Made by a program: the position numbers and the translations under genes. The notes below the pieces were generated by a model. That model had not been told where the DNA came from. It saw only the letters and a program-made list of their open reading frames with translations, and did no database searches. From Nageia nagi (Eukaryota; Pinophyta), in assembly GCA_050084985.1 (NCBI GenBank), contig JBITNC010000001.1, positions 161,138,001 through 161,202,000 on the forward strand: a stretch of 64,000 bases of DNA, given 5' to 3'. Of this stretch, positions 59,914 to 64,000 are shown one piece after another. Each line of letters starts with the position of its first letter. Position 1 is the stretch's first letter.

Positions 59914-60330
59914 TTGTAGGTTGCAAGATGTAACTCAAAGGTTGCATTGGTAACCTCTTCAAATGATGAAGAAATAAGGGCTAGGTTTTTAAGGTTGCAA
60001 TATGCAGCTTAAAGGTTGCATTTGCAACCTAAATATCATATTTCCAACCTATAAATTACATTATGACCTTAGGTTGCAAGACACAACCTAAAGGTAACAT
60101 TTGCAACCTTTTGGTTGCATCTACAAGCTATCAGTTGTATCATGCAACTTGAAGGTTGCAAGATGTAACTTGAAGGTTTCAAGATGTAACCTAAAGGTTG
60201 CATCTACAACATACAACCTTTAGATTACAATAATTGGTAGGTTACAAATGTGACCTATTGGTTGCATCTTACAACCTAAAGGTAGCATCTATAGCTTGAA
60301 GGTTGCATCTAATATGCAATATTAAAGTTG
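59914..60330. repeat. GGTTGCA/TGCAACC minisatellite
   Basis: Some twenty copies of GGTTGCA or its complement TGCAACC and near variants, spaced roughly 15-25 bp, with linkers such as AGATGTAACCTAAA and TCTACAACCTAAA. Units on both strands alternate, so neighbouring units can pair. A last trace lies at about 60970-61010, beyond a second minisatellite. Confidence 0.85.
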
Positions 60331-60365
60331 TAGATAGAATAAATATATTTTTATTTATATATGTT

Positions 60366-60403
<38 letters not shown>

Positions 60404-60564
60404 ATTATATACATATATTTTTTAATTTTTTCATAATATTATTTTATCAAATTTCTTTTTATTAATATATTTTTTTATTTATTTATCTTTTTTATAGGAT
60501 TTATTTATTTATTTTTTCATCAATGCTACCAACCAACAATAGATTATCATCAGACAACAACAAA

Positions 60565-60774
60565 CCACTATTGGATGGTAGTAGGCTATTGCATAATGGT
60601 AGCAGGCCATTACTAGATGACAACAAGCAACCATCAGATGATAATAGTCCAATATTAAGTGATAATAGGCTATCATTAGATGGTATAAAGTTGTTGTCGA
60701 ATGGTAGTAGGTGAATATTGGATGGTGGTAGGCTATTGTTGGATGATAGCAAGCCACTACTAGATGGTAGTAGG
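60565..60774. repeat. 21-bp minisatellite, ten exact-length units
   Basis: Ten consecutive 21-bp units with the loose consensus CYATTNNTAGATGGTAGTAGG; earlier, more degenerate units reach back to about 60535. The period is divisible by three, so both strands give heptapeptide-repeat frames (minus strand open at 60501-60752, for example units like LLPSNSG). Low-complexity sequence; no gene is claimed. Confidence 0.93.
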
Positions 60775-61267
60775 ATGTCTCAAATTATCATTTGATGGGG
60801 GCATGCCATCGTTAGTGGTATCCTATGACAACATTTTAAAAAATAAAAAATTAATATGAAAAATTAATATAAAATTTAAAAAATAATATACTATAATTAA
60901 AAAAGTTAAAATATATATAAATATAATGAAAAAATTATTACATTAATAAATTTACAAAGAATTAATTCAATGTAATCCAAAGGTTGCATGTTGCAATCAG
61001 ATGGTTGCTTTGAATGAATTCTTAAAAAATATTCAATTTTAAATTCACCATTTTTTTACATTTATTTTTTAACTTCAATTTTAATTCACCACCATTTTGA
61101 TACCTTATTCTATCAAATTTTCCATGATTTTGAATCTGATTCACCATCATTTATATAAACTAAATCTATAAAGGTGGTCTTAAAATGAATGATGGGAATT
61201 CTACAATGTTTTAGTTATTACAAGGTATACATCAACATTACTGTAGATTCCTACAGAATAAATTCTT
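60775..61267. other. AT-rich sequence
   Basis: Low-complexity A/T runs (60830-60960) and a trace of the GGTTGCA repeat. Nothing else seen. Confidence 0.6.
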
Positions 61268-61429
61268 TGTTAAAACCCCGGTAGCCTTTACTTACAATCA
61301 TGGGTTCATTTTGAGATTCGCGGGAGTTTTGGAGCAGATAAAGCAGCTCGGAATCAGAGTAAAGTTTTCCGGAACGAAATGAAGACGTGGCGGAAGATAG
61401 GATAGTCGCATTTGGTGAAGACCGGGTTC

Positions 61430-62125
61430 CGGAGATGATGAAGTCAGCAAGGGGAATTGAAAGGCCCGGAGTGAGTGAGCTAAACATTCCCGGAAATAAA
61501 GCTATGACGTCATAGAAAAGATGAAGCTCACTTTTACAAAGGAAACCGGAGTCCGGAAGAGATGACGTCAGCAAGAGAAAGTTATTATCCGGAACCATAA
61601 AGGAAAACATTCCGGAGGAAGGAAGAGATGACGTCACAGGCGAAACGACGTTCACATTTTTGAATAAAAGCCGGAGTCCGGAGATGACGAGTCATCAAAG
61701 GTAACTAGAAGGCCCGGAATCTGTGCATGGAGCATTCCGGACATATGAAGGCGATGTCACAGGTAGAACAGTGTTCATATCTTGCAGGAAATCAGACTCC
61801 GGAAGCAATGAAGTCTACACCGTCTTATCCGGAAGGCGAAGCGTTCCGGAGGTCCGGAAATGACGTCACATGGAAAGGCAAAGTCTACATCCGGAAGGGA
61901 AACCGGAGCCCGGAACAGATGACATCAGCAAAAAGAAGATTAGTATCCGGAACCAGCGAGCGAGAAATTCCGGAGATTCAAAGGTGATGTCACAAGGAGA
62001 TATAAAGTTTACAATCATAAAGCAAACCGGAGCCCGGAATGGATGACATCATCAAGGAGTGACTTAGTGTCCGGAGCCAATGGAATGAAGAATTCCGGAG
62101 ACTTGAAGCTGACGTCAGGTGAAGG
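61430..62125 (+). promoter_or_regulatory. Array of TGACGTCA-like and TCCGGA sites in the U3
   Basis: About twelve TGACGTCA or one- to two-base variants at roughly 61439, 61504, 61563, 61628, 61684, 61752, 61808, 61860, 61919, 61985, 62043 and 62109, separated by TCCGGA- or CCGGAG-containing linkers. TGACGTCA is the palindromic core bound by plant bZIP (TGA/CREB-type) factors. Regulation is inferred from motif density only. Confidence 0.6.
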
Positions 62126-62759
62126 GGAAAAGATTAACATTTGGAATTAAGACCACGTCAAGAGGAAAACAGGCCCGCAACGAAAGATCAAAGAGTCAGA
62201 GTCGGAGAATTGAACATCCCGGGAGAGAGAGAGAGAAGTCTGCAAAATTCCAGAGCGCCATCATCAAGGGAATCGAATCATCAGCAATCTGCCCAATTTT
62301 GTAACAGTCGGCCAAGTGTCATATGTAGTTGATAGCAGTTCAAGAAGGCCGGAATCTTGCGGCCGTTTTTGTAAACGTTTCCGTTCTGTAACCTTGTAAC
62401 TGTTGTTAATACAGTATAATATATGAAAATAAAGAGAAACTAGGGTCGGAAGCCTAGTATTGCCCTTTTCATTTGTTCTCGAAGACCTGTAGCTTCAGTC
62501 CGGTACTATGAAACCATCTTGACCTTTCTTGTCTAGCACTCGTAATTGTTATTCTTAATTTGGTTACATTGTGGCAGCTTAGCTTGTTTCCTGAGTAATA
62601 GTTGCGGGTTGCTAGTATAACTGTGTCTGCTACATGGTAGAGTAGAAGCTGGGGAGCTATTCAGAGAGTGAGGACTTGTTCTGTGGCTGCGACACTAGAT
62701 TCAGGCCAAGGTTTCGCATACTGCGAAAGCCTGCGCTGAACTAGTGATCTACCCCTTTG

Positions 62760-62950
62760 CTTTCTCTCTCGTTACCCTATCCTTTTATCCCTTTCCTGTT
62801 ACTCTATCCTTTTATCCCTTTCCTGTTACTCTCATCCTTTTGCTTACATTCCTCGCACCCTGTCCTTTTTATTTCCTCTCTTGTTACCCTTACTCTTTTG
62901 CTTTAATCTCTCGCACTCTGTTCTTTTTATCTCTTTCCAGTTACTTTTTC
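62760..62950 (+). repeat. Pyrimidine-rich tandem repeat in the LTR
   Basis: Units of about 27-29 bp containing CTATCCTTTTATCCCTTTCC and GTTACTCT, starting near 62777, 62804 and 62831, then more diverged. It lies downstream of the TATA-like site, so it would be in the transcript leader. Confidence 0.8.
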
Positions 62951-63081
62951 TATACCCAATGGATAAGGAACCGGCCTTCTCCGGAGATCAGGCTGCGTCC
63001 TACAGTCTGTTCATGAACTACTTTGGTTAAGATTGTTCCAGGCGCACATATTACACAATCTCAATCAACAGTATTTCTTTT

Positions 63082-63099
63082 TGGCACGCCCGGTGGGAC
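63082..63099 (+). other. Primer-binding site of gypsy element F
   Basis: TGGCACGCCCGGTGGGAC follows the LTR after an 11-bp spacer. The form is typical of plant Ty3/gypsy elements and unlike the Met-tRNA site of the copia elements here. The tRNA was not identified with certainty. Confidence 0.8.
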
Positions 63100-63216
63100 A
63101 CGAAGAAATTATTGGCGACTCTGCTGAAGCACCATCCATGGTATGTATTAAAGCAAATTATTTATGAATATCATAGGTGCTTTGAACCAGTCATTTTCTT
63201 TTGCAATCTAGAGTTT

Positions 63217-64000
63217 ATGTGGACAAGATCTAAAACTAGAGCCGCAAAAGAAGAACCGGAATTTGGGAAGTTAGATACTCCTAGGAGAAAGACCCTGATC
63301 AAGTCCAAGTCTCTGAATAGTGTCGACTCCCTAAAATCCTCTATCAAGCCAGAACCACCCAATCTTCATACTAGAGATACCTTCCCTAGAATGGCTAATC
63401 CAGCTCAGAATATTTATCCGGAATGGGACAATGGAGTTCCTATAGCTCTGGCGGTATTACATGATATCCCAGCAAATGTTTTTAAAACCCTTCCGGAGTT
63501 TGATGCAACTTCAGAAAAAACGGCTTATGAGCACTGTGTGGATGTAGCCGGCCTAGCAAAGATTCACAATATTCAGCATGAAGATGTTATGGTGAGATTA
63601 CTGGCTCAATCTTTCAAAGGAAAGGTCCTGGATTGGTACAGGGGCCTTCCTAATGGATCAATCAGTACCTGGGCTCAACTGGCAGAGCCTTTTATCCTGG
63701 AGTTTAATGAATTAGGGGATCCCTTTTCCTTGTTAACCCAGTTTACCTCTATCAAAAGATATGAACAAGAGAATATCCCAGATTTCAATATTAGATTCCA
63801 GAAAACATGGACGAGAGTACCCACGCCAGTAAGGCCGCAGCAATTCCAAGCTTTAATGTATTATTTAAGGGCCTTTCCACCGGATCTCTCTCTACAAATT
63901 CAAAATTCCGGAATAAACACTTTCCCGGAAGTTTATAGACAGGCGGTTCATGCTGAATCCTGTCTCATTGCAGTTGGCAAGCTGCCAAGTCGTATGCCCA
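63217..64000 (+). CDS. Gag of gypsy element F, open to the window edge
   Basis: Uninterrupted frame of at least 261 codons from ATG at 63217-63219, with no stop before the window ends, so it is partial. The N terminus is basic (MWTRSKTRAAKEEPE). The capsid-like retrotransposon gag domain is in the second half: ARLxQSFKGKVLDWYRGLP-like sequence (LLAQSFKGKVLDWYRGLP), WAQLAEPFILEF, LTQFTSIKRYEQENIPDF and FQALMYYLRAFPPDL. Gag would assemble the element's particle and package its RNA. Codon use and GC content are unlike the decayed elements around it, which suggests a recent insertion. Protease and pol are presumably beyond 64000. Confidence 0.88.
   Translation, partial: MWTRSKTRAAKEEPEFGKLDTPRRKTLIKSKSLNSVDSLKSSIKPEPPNLHTRDTFPRMANPAQNIYPEWDNGVPIALAVLHDIPANVFKTLPEFDATSEKTAYEHCVDVAGLAKIHNIQHEDVMVRLLAQSFKGKVLDWYRGLPNGSISTWAQLAEPFILEFNELGDPFSLLTQFTSIKRYEQENIPDFNIRFQKTWTRVPTPVRPQQFQALMYYLRAFPPDLSLQIQNSGINTFPEVYRQAVHAESCLIAVGKLPSRMP

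Larger units (their letters stand above)
61268..63070 (+). repeat. Left LTR of a younger Ty3/gypsy element F (about 1803 bp)
   Basis: Bounded by TGTTAAAACC and ATCAACA and followed 11 bp later by a primer-binding site. GC content is clearly higher than its surroundings. U3 (61380-62130) is packed with TGACGTCA-like and TCCGGA palindromes. A TATA-like GTATAATATATGAAA lies near 62414 and an AATAAAG near 62430. A pyrimidine-rich array is at about 62760-62950. The exact left border rests on the TGTT/AACA pairing; the right LTR is outside the window. Confidence 0.72.

Noticed and set aside
59914-60774. CRISPR or origin-of-replication iterons
   Set aside because: Units are head-to-tail minisatellites without unique spacers or a replication gene nearby.

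Overview
This is an AT-rich, repeat-dominated nuclear segment from a seed plant. It holds no intact cellular gene. The evidence for a plant nucleus is nested Ty1/copia and Ty3/gypsy LTR retrotransposons, a Sirevirus-type copia element, a LINE reverse transcriptase fragment, a tRNA-derived SINE, a foldback MITE and intron-split relics of a plant F-box/LRR gene (FBL15/SLOMO family). Most coding relics are old and full of stops, which suits a large, slowly purged genome such as a gymnosperm; that taxonomic guess is inference only.

Layout. 1-2575: minus-strand gypsy pol (RT, protease). 2576-9616: a copia relic in two opposed halves. Leader-gag-PR-IN lies on the minus strand, joined head to head near 7325 to RT-RH-3'LTR on the plus strand. 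9617-14194: a 3-copy tandem repeat, then a gag-only gypsy relic with one candidate LTR. 14195-20400: mostly unassigned, with a broken plus-strand LINE. 20404-23430: an approximately 760-bp tandem duplication; one copy is split by a solo LTR and the other by a SINE. 24080-25530: gene relics on the minus strand (FBL15-like exons, and a weak EF-G/Snu114-like fragment). 26500-31190: several tandem repeats, an RNase H-like scrap and a 440-bp foldback MITE.

31190-58002 is a nest. A minus-strand gypsy element is split by copia element C (34621 to about 49745) and by copia element E (49995-57540, 5-bp duplication TGTAT). Element C is itself split by a complete plus-strand Sirevirus-like copia (36274-45122, 5-bp duplication GATTT). 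58003-61267: AT-rich sequence with two unusual minisatellites. 61268-64000: the left LTR, primer-binding site and uninterrupted gag start of a younger gypsy element that runs off the window.

The most unusual signals are regulatory or structural. The U3 regions of the Sirevirus LTR (Ty1/copia) and the 61 kb LTR (Ty3/gypsy) share collinear blocks of about 84-85% identity although the elements belong to different superfamilies. The gypsy LTR carries about twelve TGACGTCA-like sites among many TCCGGA palindromes. The copia leader at 56.2 kb holds eleven ATGCATGCAT cores at 29-33 bp spacing. Percentages were counted by eye on short blocks; no alignment or database search was run.
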